A stretch of DNA of 64,000 bases from Pseudorhodobacter wandonensis (GCF_001202035.1 NZ_LGHT01000044.1:1-64000); one strand, 5' to 3'; positions 36,250 through 46,027 are shown, counted from the first letter of the stretch. Numbers and translations are program-made. The notes: generated from the sequence alone by a model not told the origin.

Positions 36250-37350
36250 ATGCATCTGGACGGCGCTGATATTCGTCATAGCCTGAATCTGTTGGTTCAA
36301 GGCATGACCAACCTTCGCCCCGAGGCGCAGTTTGACGAACCGAACCTTGACGGTACGGCCAGCGATTACATCAGTTTTACCTGTTGGGAATGGCCGCAAG
36401 GCGTCGGGCTGTATGGTCTGGTGCAGCTTTGGCGGCGCCACCGCGACCCCAAGCTACTGGCGGTTCTGGAAGGCTGGTATTCGGATCAACTTGCCAAAGC
36501 ACTGCCGCCGCTGAACATCAATACTACCGCGCCGATGCTTGCGCTTTCGGTGCTTTGGGCGGAAACACGTGATCCACGTTGGCAACCGGTGTTGGACGAT
36601 TGGGCGAACCGACTGATGCGAGACGCCGCACGTACCTCTGAGGGCGGATTCCAGCATGATGTCTCTGACAAAATCAACGAGGGCGAGCTTTGGGATGATA
36701 CCCTGTTCATGGCGGGTTTGTTCTTGGCCAGTTATGGGCAGGCATCTGGCCGCAGCGCGCTTGTCGACGAGGCAATACGGCAATTTCTGGTTCATGCACG
36801 CTATTTGTCCGACCCCGAAACCGGGCTTTGGTTTCATGGTTGGACGTTCAAAGGACGGCATAATTTTGCCCGCGCCCGATGGGCCCGAGGCAATGCCTGG
36901 ATAACCGCCTGTATTCTGGACCTGTTCGAACTTGCAGATATTCCGGCCTCGGTTCGGCTCTATCTGGAAGGGGTTTTGACGGCGCAAGTGCAAGCGCTGC
37001 TTCCGCTACAAGCCGCCTCTGGCGCGTGGCGGACCTTGCTGGATGATGCCAGCAGCTATGAAGAAATCAGTGCGACTGCGGGATTCGCCTATGGCTTGCT
37101 TAAGGCCGCACGGCAAGGCATTGGCGATGCAGCTTGGGCCGAGGCTGGATGGCGCGGCATAGCGGCCGTGATGCGCAATATCGATGCGCATGGCACCTTG
37201 CAGAATGTATCCTACGGTACCCGCATGGGGCATGATCTGCAGTTTTACCGCGATATTCCCTTGCAGCCCACCGGATACGGACAAGCGCTTGCAATTCTTA
37301 GCCTGGTTGAGGCCGAAGGGCAATTTGGGGAAAAAGAGGTGTTGGCATGA
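36250..37350 (+). CDS. GH105-like unsaturated uronyl hydrolase
   Basis: Glycoside hydrolase of the GH88/GH105 (alpha/alpha)6 type, 366 aa. It hydrates and releases the 4,5-unsaturated uronic acid at the non-reducing end of lyase-generated oligosaccharides. Recognisable are GELWDDTLFMAGLFLA with candidate catalytic Asp149/Asp150, and FHGWTFKGRHNFARARWARGNAW, the conserved W-x-RGN-x-W segment. There is no signal peptide, so it acts in the cytoplasm after import. The ATG at 36250 follows a strong ribosome-binding site. The stop overlaps the kduI start as ATGA, matching product flow to KduI. Confidence 0.88.
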   Translation: MHLDGADIRHSLNLLVQGMTNLRPEAQFDEPNLDGTASDYISFTCWEWPQGVGLYGLVQLWRRHRDPKLLAVLEGWYSDQLAKALPPLNINTTAPMLALSVLWAETRDPRWQPVLDDWANRLMRDAARTSEGGFQHDVSDKINEGELWDDTLFMAGLFLASYGQASGRSALVDEAIRQFLVHARYLSDPETGLWFHGWTFKGRHNFARARWARGNAWITACILDLFELADIPASVRLYLEGVLTAQVQALLPLQAASGAWRTLLDDASSYEEISATAGFAYGLLKAARQGIGDAAWAEAGWRGIAAVMRNIDAHGTLQNVSYGTRMGHDLQFYRDIPLQPTGYGQALAILSLVEAEGQFGEKEVLA

Positions 37351-38180
37351 TGGACGTGCGTTATGGCGGAAACCCGCAAGATGTGATGACCTCTACGTCC
37401 GACAGGTTGCGCGGCGATTACATGGTCGAGCAAGCATTCACCCCCGGTTCCTTGCACATGACTTACACCCATATTGACCGCATGATCGTCGGCGGCGCCT
37501 GCCCTACCGACGCAGCCTTGACGATTGGGGATGGCGCGGAACTGGGCACCGAGTATTTCTTTTCGGCGCGCGAAATGGGCTTGGCCAATTTGGGCGGTGC
37601 CGGCCGCGTGACCATAGATGGCCAACGCTTTGACCTTGCCAATCGTGACATTCTTTATATCGGTCGCGGCGCGCAAAAACTGGTGATGGAAAGTGACGAC
37701 CCAGCACATCCCGCATGGTTCTACCTTAACTCTGTGCCGGCTGGTGCAGATCATCCCCATCGGTTGATTACATCGGCGCAGGCAAAGCGGATCGTGCTGG
37801 GTGAGGCAGGCAAATCAAACATGCGCAGCCTTGCTATGTATATCCACCCCGAGGTTTCTCCATCCTGCTTGCTGTTGATGGGTATCACCGATCCTGCGCC
37901 GGGCAGTGTGTGGAACACCATGCCGCCGCATCTGCACGAACGCCGGATGGAGGCCTATTGCTATTTTGACATGGGCGCCGAAGATCGCGTCATGCATTTC
38001 ATGGGTAAACCTGACCAGACGCGGCATCTGGTGATTGCGAATGGCGACATCGTTCTGTCTCCGGCGTGGTCGATCCATATGGGCGCAGGAACCGGGCCAT
38101 ATGCCTTTGTTTGGGGCATGACCGGCGAAAACCAAGCCTATACCGATTTCAACCCCGTCCCAGTCTCAACCTTAAGGTAA
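37347..38180 (+). CDS. kduI: 5-dehydro-4-deoxy-D-glucuronate isomerase
   Basis: Cupin-fold isomerase (277 aa, matching E. coli KduI in length) that converts 5-keto-4-deoxyuronate to 2,5-diketo-3-deoxygluconate. The metal-binding motif is visible in NTMPPHLHERRMEAYCYFDM; TEYFFSAREMGLANLGG and PPHLHERRMEAY are hallmarks. It is coupled to the GH105 gene (ATGA). The next enzymes, KduD and KDG kinase/aldolase, are not in the window and must be elsewhere. Confidence 0.95.
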   Translation: MMDVRYGGNPQDVMTSTSDRLRGDYMVEQAFTPGSLHMTYTHIDRMIVGGACPTDAALTIGDGAELGTEYFFSAREMGLANLGGAGRVTIDGQRFDLANRDILYIGRGAQKLVMESDDPAHPAWFYLNSVPAGADHPHRLITSAQAKRIVLGEAGKSNMRSLAMYIHPEVSPSCLLLMGITDPAPGSVWNTMPPHLHERRMEAYCYFDMGAEDRVMHFMGKPDQTRHLVIANGDIVLSPAWSIHMGAGTGPYAFVWGMTGENQAYTDFNPVPVSTLR

Positions 38181-38189
38181 GCATTTCAT

Positions 38190-40661
38190 ATGCACGGCTA
38201 TCTTTCCCATCCCCTGACCAAAGGAACCCCGATTGGCTATTGGCGCATCGGGGCCACAACTGACAGCCGTTATGATCTTCCCGATCTGCCGATGCAGGGC
38301 GAGATGGACCCGTTCTTTTTTCTGACAAAGGATAAGAACTTTATCCCGCATGAGTATCCGTGCCGGACGCAGTTTGCTGCGGAAAGACGTGGAAAGCGCC
38401 CCGAAGTGTCGGGGGCGTTTACCTCGACGCGCAACTGGTTGCCCTTTGGCTCGCCGCGTTTGGATTTGTCAGGTTTCTGGTTCCGCCCGACCCATGTGGC
38501 CACTTGGGCTGAAACTGTTATTCGCACCAAAGAGGCAGGTCTTGCGCGATTGCGGCTGCGCACCTGCGGCGGGGCTGTCATTCTGGTGAACGGCGTCGAA
38601 CTGGGCTGGATGGCCCCCTACAAACGCAATGCAGAAAGCTCTGCCGAGTTTGATGTGCTGTTACAGGCAGGGGAAAACGCGGTTCATATCTTTTTTGATG
38701 ATTTGGCCGAACGTGATGCGCGCTATTTTATCCAATTAGACTGGATGTCCGGCCCCGAGGCCGAGGCAGGCATTCCGACCGAATGCGATACCGATCTGGC
38801 CCGCGCGATGGAGCGTGCACTTGCAACCATGCATTTCGATGCGCCCGCCTATACCGGCGGCGAAGTGGCGCTGGTGTTGCCCGCCCCGATTCCGGTTGAT
38901 GTTGATGTGGCCATTCGGGTTGAAGGCGATTTCATGTCGCATCACCCCGAGGCCCGCGCACGGCATTTACCCGCAGGTGCAGCGCGATTGGTTGTTGATC
39001 TTGCTGAAAACCTGCCGGGGGATTTCCGCCATTTCATTCCAACACTGACGGCCCAAGGCTTTTGTGCAACGCGCACTTTTGGCGTCGAGGTTTGTGACCT
39101 GACCACACAAGGGACCGCAGCTGCCGATTTGCCAACCCGCATCGAAGAAGCGTTGGATTGGGTTGCCCATCGCGCAGAGCCCGACACTGTGGCAGCCTTG
39201 GCGCGATTGGCCCAAGGGCTTGGCGGTGACAAAACCGAGGCGATGATTGATGCGACCCTTCCAGCGATTGAAGATTGCTGGGATTGCGCTGATTTCGCGC
39301 TGGTTCCGTTGTTATGGGGCAGAATGCTCTATGGCGATCTGATGTCGGAAAGGCTGCGTGCGCGGATTGATGCGGCCGTTCTTGGCTATCGTTATTGGAT
39401 GGACGAGCCGGGCAATGACGTGCAGTGGTATTTCAGCGAAAACCACGCGCTGCTATTTCATACCGCGGCCTATCTGGCGGGCCATATGCTGCCAGATGCA
39501 ACTTTCCGCCGTTCGGGCCGCAGTGGTGCCGAACAATCTGCTACAGGGCGGGCGCGGGTGCTGGCTTGGCTAACCCATTTCGAGCAATGGGAAATGGCCG
39601 AATTCAACTCGGCCCCTTATTTCCCGATTGACCTGAAAGGCCTGACTGCTTTGTTCGCTTTGGCCCCGGATGCCGATATCCGCGCGCGGGCCGAACGTGC
39701 AATAGCGCGGCTGATCCTGATGGTTGCCAATTCATCGCATCACGGGGTGATAACCGCTGCCCAAGGTCGTAGCTATGAACACACCTTGCGGGCCGGACGC
39801 ACGCTTGAACTGTCTGCTATTACCCGCATGCTTTGGGGAATGGGCCAGTTTGGCGCACGCTTCCATTGTGTGCCGGGGCTTGCACTTGCGCTGCGCGATC
39901 ATGGATTGTCGCTTGACCCCGCGCTTGCCAAAATCGCCAGTCTGCAAGCCGGAGAACAAGAATGGACCTTTGCCCAAGGCCAGGGGCATTTTGCGAAAAT
40001 GTACCACGCCAAATCACCGGATTGGGCAATGGGGTCGATTGCAGCATATCGCTGGTTTGAATGGGGCTATCAGGAAACGCTTGTTCATGGTCGCATCGGC
40101 ACCAATCCTGATGCGCAGATCTGGATCAATCATCCGGGTGAGGTAATTCACTCTGGCTATGGCCGCCCGTCATATTGGGGCGGGTCTGCCTCGGTCCCGC
40201 GCTGCCAACAATACCGCGGCTTGGCAGTCTTGCTATTCGATGGACAAGCTGAACAGCCCGACTTTACGCATGCGTGGTTTCCAACGGCAGCATTTGATGA
40301 GGTGATTGTCGGCCAAACCACAGCTGCCGCACGTTCAGGCCGGGGGGCAATGGCGATTTGCGCCTCTGGACCACTTTCTCCATTGGCAGAAGGCCCAACC
40401 GCAGGCTGCGAATTGCGGCTTGCCGGACGTCAGAACTGGTGGATTTTGCGCATGGGTCAAACCGATGACTTGGCCGATTTTGCCACGCGCTTTGCGACGC
40501 TTTCAGTGGTTGGCATGCAAGGCATCCATGATACGCTTACGATTGAGGACCCCGAGTACGGCGAGGTCGTTTTCCACGCTGACGGGCGGGTCGAAGCAGA
40601 AGAACGGGTGCTGAACCCGCAAGATTGGACGGTAGAGGGGTACCGGAACACAACCTGTTAA
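38190..40661 (+). CDS. Unrecognised large carbohydrate-active enzyme candidate in uronate operon
   Basis: I do not recognise this 823-residue protein. It has no signal peptide, so it is probably cytoplasmic. Residues about 60-195 read as a beta-sandwich (LRLRTCGGAVILVNGVELGW, like the sugar-binding jelly-rolls of GH2/GH78-type enzymes). Residues about 300-640 are helical with paired aromatic/His motifs typical of an (alpha/alpha) toroid: YFSENHALLFHTAAYLAG (Glu417-Asn418-His419), QWEMAEFNSAPYFPIDL, SYEHTLRAG, and GHFAKMYHAKSPDWAMGS. The last 180 residues look beta-rich. Asn-His followed by a distant Tyr/His recalls heparinase II/III and PL15/PL17 alginate lyases; the overall layout also recalls GH78. 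It lies 9 bp after kduI and before the importer genes, so a role in cutting the imported acidic oligosaccharide is inferred. Confidence 0.6.
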   Translation: MHGYLSHPLTKGTPIGYWRIGATTDSRYDLPDLPMQGEMDPFFFLTKDKNFIPHEYPCRTQFAAERRGKRPEVSGAFTSTRNWLPFGSPRLDLSGFWFRPTHVATWAETVIRTKEAGLARLRLRTCGGAVILVNGVELGWMAPYKRNAESSAEFDVLLQAGENAVHIFFDDLAERDARYFIQLDWMSGPEAEAGIPTECDTDLARAMERALATMHFDAPAYTGGEVALVLPAPIPVDVDVAIRVEGDFMSHHPEARARHLPAGAARLVVDLAENLPGDFRHFIPTLTAQGFCATRTFGVEVCDLTTQGTAAADLPTRIEEALDWVAHRAEPDTVAALARLAQGLGGDKTEAMIDATLPAIEDCWDCADFALVPLLWGRMLYGDLMSERLRARIDAAVLGYRYWMDEPGNDVQWYFSENHALLFHTAAYLAGHMLPDATFRRSGRSGAEQSATGRARVLAWLTHFEQWEMAEFNSAPYFPIDLKGLTALFALAPDADIRARAERAIARLILMVANSSHHGVITAAQGRSYEHTLRAGRTLELSAITRMLWGMGQFGARFHCVPGLALALRDHGLSLDPALAKIASLQAGEQEWTFAQGQGHFAKMYHAKSPDWAMGSIAAYRWFEWGYQETLVHGRIGTNPDAQIWINHPGEVIHSGYGRPSYWGGSASVPRCQQYRGLAVLLFDGQAEQPDFTHAWFPTAAFDEVIVGQTTAAARSGRGAMAICASGPLSPLAEGPTAGCELRLAGRQNWWILRMGQTDDLADFATRFATLSVVGMQGIHDTLTIEDPEYGEVVFHADGRVEAEERVLNPQDWTVEGYRNTTC

Positions 40662-40718
40662 AGGACGCGGGGCAAAATGCCCCGGGGATTCATAAAAGAC
40701 TCTAGGGAGGAGACCAAA

Positions 40719-41981
40719 ATGAAAAAGACAGTTACAGCATTTACACTTGGGCTAAGCCTGTTGGCCAGCACGGCGATGGCAGGCGATGTCCGCATGATGT
40801 GGTATTCGGATGGTGTCGAAGGCGAGGTCATGAAAGACTTGCTCGCGCGGTTCCACGCGCAGAACCCCGATATTAACGTTATCCTTGACGAAGTTGCCTA
40901 TAAGGTCGTGCAGGAACAGTTGCAGATCCAGCTTGAGGCAGGCAGCGGCCCCGACATCGCACGCGTCACCAACATCAAAACGCTTGCGCCGCATTGGCTG
41001 AATTTGACACCATATCTTTCTGATCCAGACTATTGGCGCACCAACTTTGGCGCCTATGCCGATTGGATGCGCGAAGACGGCAGCGATGCCATCACGGGTT
41101 TCATGACCCAGTTGACCCTGACGGGCGGCTTTGCCAACAAGACCCTGTTTGAACAGGCCGGCGTCGCGATGCCGGGCGCTGGTGCAACATGGGATGATTG
41201 GGTCAATGCCTCTGCCGAAGTGGCAAAATCTCAAGGTACAGCTGCGGCCTTTGCGATTGACCGGTCCGGTCACCGGATATCGGGGCCGAATGCTTCTTAT
41301 GGTGCCAACTATATTGCAGCCGATGGTATGCCAGCGCCGATGGATGCCGGAAGCAAAGCCTTTGCCGAAAAACTGGTCGGCTGGGTTGCCGATGGCAAAA
41401 TGCTAAAGGATACATGGGTCGCGGCGTCGGGTTCGACCTATCGCGCCGCAGCCGATGATTTCATTAACGCGGCAATCCCGTTCTATTATTCCGGTTCCTG
41501 GCAAATTGCGAACCTTTCCAGCAAAATCGGCACGGGTTTTGACTGGGTCGCTATTGGTTCACCCTGTGGAACAGTGGCTTGTTCCGGCCTTGCCGGTGGG
41601 GCCGCCTTGGTCGCTGTCAAATACACCAAAAACCCCGAAGATGTTGCCAAAGTCATGGAGTTTCTGGGAAGCGAAGAAATCGTGAAAGAGTTTTCCGAGC
41701 GGACCCTGTTTCTGCCGGCGCATGCTGGCGTTGTGACAAAGGGCGGTCTGAAATGGGATACAAAAGATCCGAACGTAGGCGCCGCCTTGGATAAGTTCGT
41801 TTCGGCCGCGACCGAGGTAGCACCCGCCGCCGCAGCGCTGCCGTCGTGGAAGTGGGCCTCGGCGTATTACGGGGCGCTGGTCAACCGGATCAGCCAGGTT
41901 ATGGCAGGCGAACTGACGCTGGATGATGCCTATACCAAAATCGACAGCGACATCGCTGAACAGGTTGCGGCGGCGAAATAG
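40719..41981 (+). CDS. Sugar ABC importer solute-binding protein
   Basis: Periplasmic binding protein (420 aa) of the family-1 sugar class (MalE/UgpB-like). The signal peptide is clear (MKKTVTAFTLGLSLLASTAMAGD). DVRMMWYSDGVEGEVMKDLLARF is the usual first strand and helix. There is no lipobox. The strong AGGGAGGA site at 40704-40711 supports the ATG at 40719. It should bind an acidic, probably unsaturated, oligosaccharide and hand it to the permeases encoded next. Confidence 0.92.
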   Translation: MKKTVTAFTLGLSLLASTAMAGDVRMMWYSDGVEGEVMKDLLARFHAQNPDINVILDEVAYKVVQEQLQIQLEAGSGPDIARVTNIKTLAPHWLNLTPYLSDPDYWRTNFGAYADWMREDGSDAITGFMTQLTLTGGFANKTLFEQAGVAMPGAGATWDDWVNASAEVAKSQGTAAAFAIDRSGHRISGPNASYGANYIAADGMPAPMDAGSKAFAEKLVGWVADGKMLKDTWVAASGSTYRAAADDFINAAIPFYYSGSWQIANLSSKIGTGFDWVAIGSPCGTVACSGLAGGAALVAVKYTKNPEDVAKVMEFLGSEEIVKEFSERTLFLPAHAGVVTKGGLKWDTKDPNVGAALDKFVSAATEVAPAAAALPSWKWASAYYGALVNRISQVMAGELTLDDAYTKIDSDIAEQVAAAK

Positions 41982-41984
41982 GGC

Positions 41985-42998
41985 ATGAAACCCTTGGCAA
42001 GCATACTGGGGGCCGTGATTGCGGCCCCCCTCGGCTGGATCGCCGGATTGGCCGAGGCACCACTGCGCCTTTGGCAGCGTTTGACTGGAAAAGGCGGCAT
42101 GATCGCGTTTTTTCTTTTGCCGAACATGGCGATTTTCGGTGTGTTTGTGCTGTTTCCACTGATTATTAACATCGTCTATTCCACGACCTCGGGCAGCGCC
42201 TTGTTTTTAAGCGATCGCGACTTTGTCGGCTTGGGCCAATATGAGCGGCTACTGCGCTGCGACGATTACACCAATACACTGACCTGCCAGGAAGATCAGT
42301 TCTGGACCGCGGTGAAAAACACCGCTGTTTTCGTCGTGGTACAGGTTGGATTGCTTATCTCTATTGCCACTGCCACCGCGCTGATTTTGAACCGTGAGAT
42401 CATGGGGCGCAGCTTTTGGCGCGCAATGTTCTTTTTTCCGGTTTTGCTGTCGCCTGTTGTCGTAGGTCTGATCTGGCGTTGGATCTTGGATCGCAATGGC
42501 GCGCTGAATGCGGCCCTTGTTGGTGTTGGGCTTGATCCGGTGAATTGGCTGCTGGAACGGGGATGGGCCTTTGCCGCGACCATTGGCATCACAATTTGGG
42601 CGCATCTCGGGTTTTATGCACTGATCTTGCTGGCCGGTTTGCAGGCTATCCCGCGCGACCTTTATGAAGCCGCCGAGATGGATGGCACCCCGCCCGGCCG
42701 CGTGTTCTGGCGCATTACCTTGCCGCTACTAATGCCAAACCTGCTTGTTGTGATTGTGCTGTCCTTGATCCGCGCAGTTCAGGTTTTTGATGAGGCCTAT
42801 GTGCTGACAGGGGGCGGGCCTGGCACAGCAACGCTGTATCTGACCCAATATATCTATGAAGTCGGTTTTGCCTCGCTGTTGAAGAACCCCGGACTGGCAT
42901 CTGCCGCCTCTATCCTTATGGGAGGCGTGCTGATTGTGCTTACTTTGGTGCAGCTTGGCCTTAGCAACCGCAATGAAAAGAAGGGTAAACAGAAATGA
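41985..42998 (+). CDS. Sugar ABC importer permease 1 (MalF-like)
   Basis: Inner-membrane permease (337 aa) with about six TM helices and an N-terminal extension of about 40 residues that is itself hydrophobic in part. The EAA loop that docks the ATPase is visible as YEAAEMDGTPPGRVFWRITLP. It starts 3 bp after the binding-protein stop and overlaps the second permease by ATGA. Confidence 0.92.
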   Translation: MKPLASILGAVIAAPLGWIAGLAEAPLRLWQRLTGKGGMIAFFLLPNMAIFGVFVLFPLIINIVYSTTSGSALFLSDRDFVGLGQYERLLRCDDYTNTLTCQEDQFWTAVKNTAVFVVVQVGLLISIATATALILNREIMGRSFWRAMFFFPVLLSPVVVGLIWRWILDRNGALNAALVGVGLDPVNWLLERGWAFAATIGITIWAHLGFYALILLAGLQAIPRDLYEAAEMDGTPPGRVFWRITLPLLMPNLLVVIVLSLIRAVQVFDEAYVLTGGGPGTATLYLTQYIYEVGFASLLKNPGLASAASILMGGVLIVLTLVQLGLSNRNEKKGKQK

Positions 42999-44044
42999 CC
43001 CGTGCTTGGGCCTTCCTGTCACGTCGGCGAGCCGGTTCCAATTGGGATTGGACGGATATCGTAACCTTTGTCTGGCTGGGGGCCGGGCTGTTCATTGTAT
43101 TTGGGCCCGCGCTCTGGCTGGTGCTGTCCTCGTTGAAGTCGCCTGCGCAACTGTCAGAATTTCCGCCGACTTTGATGCCATATGAGGCCCGCAGCGTCAT
43201 AGTTGCAGGATATGAAAACCCATTGCCGCTATACAAGGTGACAGATGACGCTGGCACCCGCACCTTGGCCGAGGTACGCCGCGTTGGCACAGTCGCGCAA
43301 ATGGTCGATCCGGCCGATCCCGGCACCATCCAAAAGATCAACATCGCGAACCGAACCCCCGAAAGGGACATTGGATTTTCCTGGTCCAACTATACCGACC
43401 CTTTCTTAAAGTTCGACTTCCTGAATTATACCAAAAATTCGGTTTTCGTAACCACGATGGCCACGTTGATCACGCTTCTCACCAACTCGATGGCGGCTTT
43501 TGCCTTGTCGAAATACGAGTTTCGCGGGCGTGGTTTTGTTATCGTGCTGATTGTTGCGACTTTGATGATTCCCTTGTCGGTCATTCTGGTGCCGCTCTAT
43601 TCCATCATCTCGGGCGTCGGGTTGATAAACTCGCTTTGGGGGGTGATTTTGCCCACGGTCGCGACGCCGACAGGTGTGTTTTTGCTGCGGCAGTACATGC
43701 TGACTATCCCCTACGAATTACTAGAGGCCGCCCGCATGGACCATGCAAGCGAGTGGCAGATTTATTGGCGCATCGTCCTGCCCCTTACGGCGCCTGCGCT
43801 GGCCGTGCTGGCCATTTTCTCGGTGGTTTGGCGCTGGAACGACTTTCTCTGGCCGTTGATCGTTTTGTCGCGGCAAGAGGTATATACCCTGCAAGTAGGA
43901 CTGAATGCCTATGCGGGCGAATTGAATGTACAATGGCACTATCTGTTGGCGATGACTGTTATGACAATGGTTCCGGTCGTGTTGGTGTTCATTTTTCTAC
44001 AACGCTTCATAACTGCCGGCATTGCCGGATCGGGACTGAAATAG
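42995..44044 (+). CDS. Sugar ABC importer permease 2 (MalG-like) with periplasmic insertion
   Basis: Inner-membrane permease (349 aa). The EAA loop is LLEAARMDHASEWQIYWRIVLPL. An additional soluble stretch of about 85 residues between TM1 and TM2 (after FPPTLMPYEARS, up to FLKFDFLNYTKNS) makes it longer than the usual 270-300. The start overlaps the previous stop (ATGA), so both permeases are made together. Confidence 0.92.
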   Translation: MTRAWAFLSRRRAGSNWDWTDIVTFVWLGAGLFIVFGPALWLVLSSLKSPAQLSEFPPTLMPYEARSVIVAGYENPLPLYKVTDDAGTRTLAEVRRVGTVAQMVDPADPGTIQKINIANRTPERDIGFSWSNYTDPFLKFDFLNYTKNSVFVTTMATLITLLTNSMAAFALSKYEFRGRGFVIVLIVATLMIPLSVILVPLYSIISGVGLINSLWGVILPTVATPTGVFLLRQYMLTIPYELLEAARMDHASEWQIYWRIVLPLTAPALAVLAIFSVVWRWNDFLWPLIVLSRQEVYTLQVGLNAYAGELNVQWHYLLAMTVMTMVPVVLVFIFLQRFITAGIAGSGLK

Positions 44045-44053
44045 GGGTCTGGC

Positions 44054-45112
44054 ATGGGTCGCATCGCATTACATAATATTCGCAAGGCATATGGGGCTGT
44101 CGAGGTTCTGAAAGGCATTGACCTGTCGATAAACGAGGGAGAGTTGGTGGTGTTTGTCGGCCCGTCGGGCTGTGGCAAATCCACTTTGTTGCGCATGATT
44201 TCAGGCCTTGATCGGCCGACAGGCGGTACGATCGAGATTGACGGACAAGATGTGACACGGCGCAGCGCTGCCGACCGTGGCCTTGCAATGGTGTTCCAAA
44301 GCTATGCGCTTTATCCGCATATGACCGTTTGGCAGAATATGGCTTTTGGCCTGCAAAACACCCGAATGCCCAAGGCCGAAATTGCCGAGCGCATTGCCGA
44401 TGCCGCCCGATTGTTAGAGATAGAACCCCTGCTGGATCGGCGGCCGGGCCAGTTGTCGGGCGGGCAACGCCAGCGTGTTGCGATCGGGCGGGCCATTGTG
44501 CGCAGGCCCACGGCATTCTTGCTGGATGAGCCGTTGTCAAACCTCGACGCTGAATTGCGCGTATCCATGCGCGCAGAATTGACCGCCCTGCACAGCCGCC
44601 TTGGGGCGACGATGATCCATGTTACCCATGATCAAGTAGAGGCTATGACCATGGCCGACCGGATCGTCGTATTGCGCGCAGGTCGGGTTGAGCAGGTTGA
44701 TACGCCGCTTAACCTTTACAACGTGCCGAATAACCTTTTTGTTGCCGGCTTCATCGGCGCACCGGGTATGAACCTATGGCCCGCTACCCCCGAAACAAAA
44801 GGCAGCTTCCTGCTTGAGGGCGGCACAAAGCTTGAGTTGCCGCATCTTGATCTGGCTGGTCCGGTTACGTTTGGCTTGCGGCCCCAGCATCTGCGCCTTG
44901 ATGAAAACGGCCCCCTCACAGCCAAGGTCACTTTGGTCGAAGCACTTGGCGCTGAAAGTGTGGTTCATGCCGAACTGGAAGGTGGCGTCCGATTGCTTGC
45001 GGTGCTGCCCGGTCAACCCGATCTTGCGCTTCGCAGCCAGATCCGCTTTGCCTTTGACCCTGCCGCGCTGCATGTTTTTGATGCACAAGGTCAAAGGGTC
45101 AAAACAGGCTGA
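44054..45112 (+). CDS. Sugar ABC importer ATPase (MalK/UgpC/MsmX-like)
   Basis: Cytoplasmic ATPase (352 aa). Walker A GPSGCGKSTLLR, signature LSGGQRQRV, Walker B FLLDEPLSNLD and a C-terminal TOBE-type domain (about 235-345) that contributes to regulation. It follows permease 2 by 9 bp and completes a four-gene CUT1-type importer. Confidence 0.94.
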   Translation: MGRIALHNIRKAYGAVEVLKGIDLSINEGELVVFVGPSGCGKSTLLRMISGLDRPTGGTIEIDGQDVTRRSAADRGLAMVFQSYALYPHMTVWQNMAFGLQNTRMPKAEIAERIADAARLLEIEPLLDRRPGQLSGGQRQRVAIGRAIVRRPTAFLLDEPLSNLDAELRVSMRAELTALHSRLGATMIHVTHDQVEAMTMADRIVVLRAGRVEQVDTPLNLYNVPNNLFVAGFIGAPGMNLWPATPETKGSFLLEGGTKLELPHLDLAGPVTFGLRPQHLRLDENGPLTAKVTLVEALGAESVVHAELEGGVRLLAVLPGQPDLALRSQIRFAFDPAALHVFDAQGQRVKTG

Positions 45113-45118
45113 AGGCGG

Positions 45119-46027
45119 TTAATCGTGTCCTGACCCGACCAGAGTATCGGCAAAGAACTTCAGCAACGCGTTGCGCATTGCCGCGGTTTCTTGATGCCCG
45201 GCGCCTGACTCTCGGTGCACGACCAACGTGCCGCCGGCAACGTCATAGGCGTCGCGAAGTTGGGTTAGCGCAATGTCGGTAGCATACGGTGGCGTAAGCG
45301 GGTCCAGATCACCCAAACCGATGAACTGCGGTCGCGGGGCAACCATACCCGCAAGTGCACCATTCGAAATGCGGGCCAGCAGGCCGGGAATAGTTAGGTA
45401 TATCCCGTGTAAATCATGCGCCCCCGTTTCAATCAGCGCCCGAAAATCGCTCAGGCAACATTCATGTGCTACAGCGGAAACCCTGGTGTCCATCGCGGCC
45501 AGCCAATACCCAAGCGTCGCCCCCATAGAGATTCCGAAAACCCCGATCTGCTTTGGCAAAACATCCGGGTGCTGGCTTAGCCAATCCAACGCAGACTTGC
45601 ATTCGCCCATCATCTGACCGGCAAGGCTTCGCCCCTCCCAAAGGCGGGCCTTTGCCGCCACGCTTTCGATTTGATCGCGGCGACCGCCAAAGCAGGGCAT
45701 ATCGAGACAAAGTGAGGCAATCCCGAGGCTGGCCAGATCTGGCCCCAAGGGGCGGTGCAACGCCGGACGACCATGCATCAATTCATCCGCGCCAATGTCA
45801 AAGCGCGCGCCATGTGCGTGAATTACCAGAACCGCTGGCAATGGCTTTGTACGATTTTCGGGTTGGCAAAAGACCCCCCGTATCAATTCTTGCTGGGCAG
45901 TCGCAAAAGCCAGCTCTGTAACGATTGCGCCGTTTGTTTCTGCAGGATGTTTGCTGCAATCAGCCATGCGCAATGGATGGTCGAACAGCTCGAACATATC
46001 TGTCAAACTTGCCGCTTTGGGGGTCAT
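45119..46027 (-). CDS. Alpha/beta hydrolase (dienelactone hydrolase/acetyl-esterase-like)
   Basis: Serine hydrolase, 302 aa from the ATG at 46027 (MTPKAASLTDMFELF). Triad candidates: Ser in GISMGATLGYW, Asp in GLGDLDPLTPPYA, His in ESGAGHQET. HAHGARFDIGADELMHGR resembles the oxyanion region of acetyl-xylan-esterase-like and DLH-like enzymes. There is no signal peptide. It faces the importer operon from the opposite strand, 6 bp between stop codons, so it is not in the same transcript; a role in removing acetyl or other ester groups from the oligosaccharide is a guess from position. The frame is open for 29 more codons upstream. Confidence 0.8.
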   Translation of the reverse strand: MTPKAASLTDMFELFDHPLRMADCSKHPAETNGAIVTELAFATAQQELIRGVFCQPENRTKPLPAVLVIHAHGARFDIGADELMHGRPALHRPLGPDLASLGIASLCLDMPCFGGRRDQIESVAAKARLWEGRSLAGQMMGECKSALDWLSQHPDVLPKQIGVFGISMGATLGYWLAAMDTRVSAVAHECCLSDFRALIETGAHDLHGIYLTIPGLLARISNGALAGMVAPRPQFIGLGDLDPLTPPYATDIALTQLRDAYDVAGGTLVVHRESGAGHQETAAMRNALLKFFADTLVGSGHD

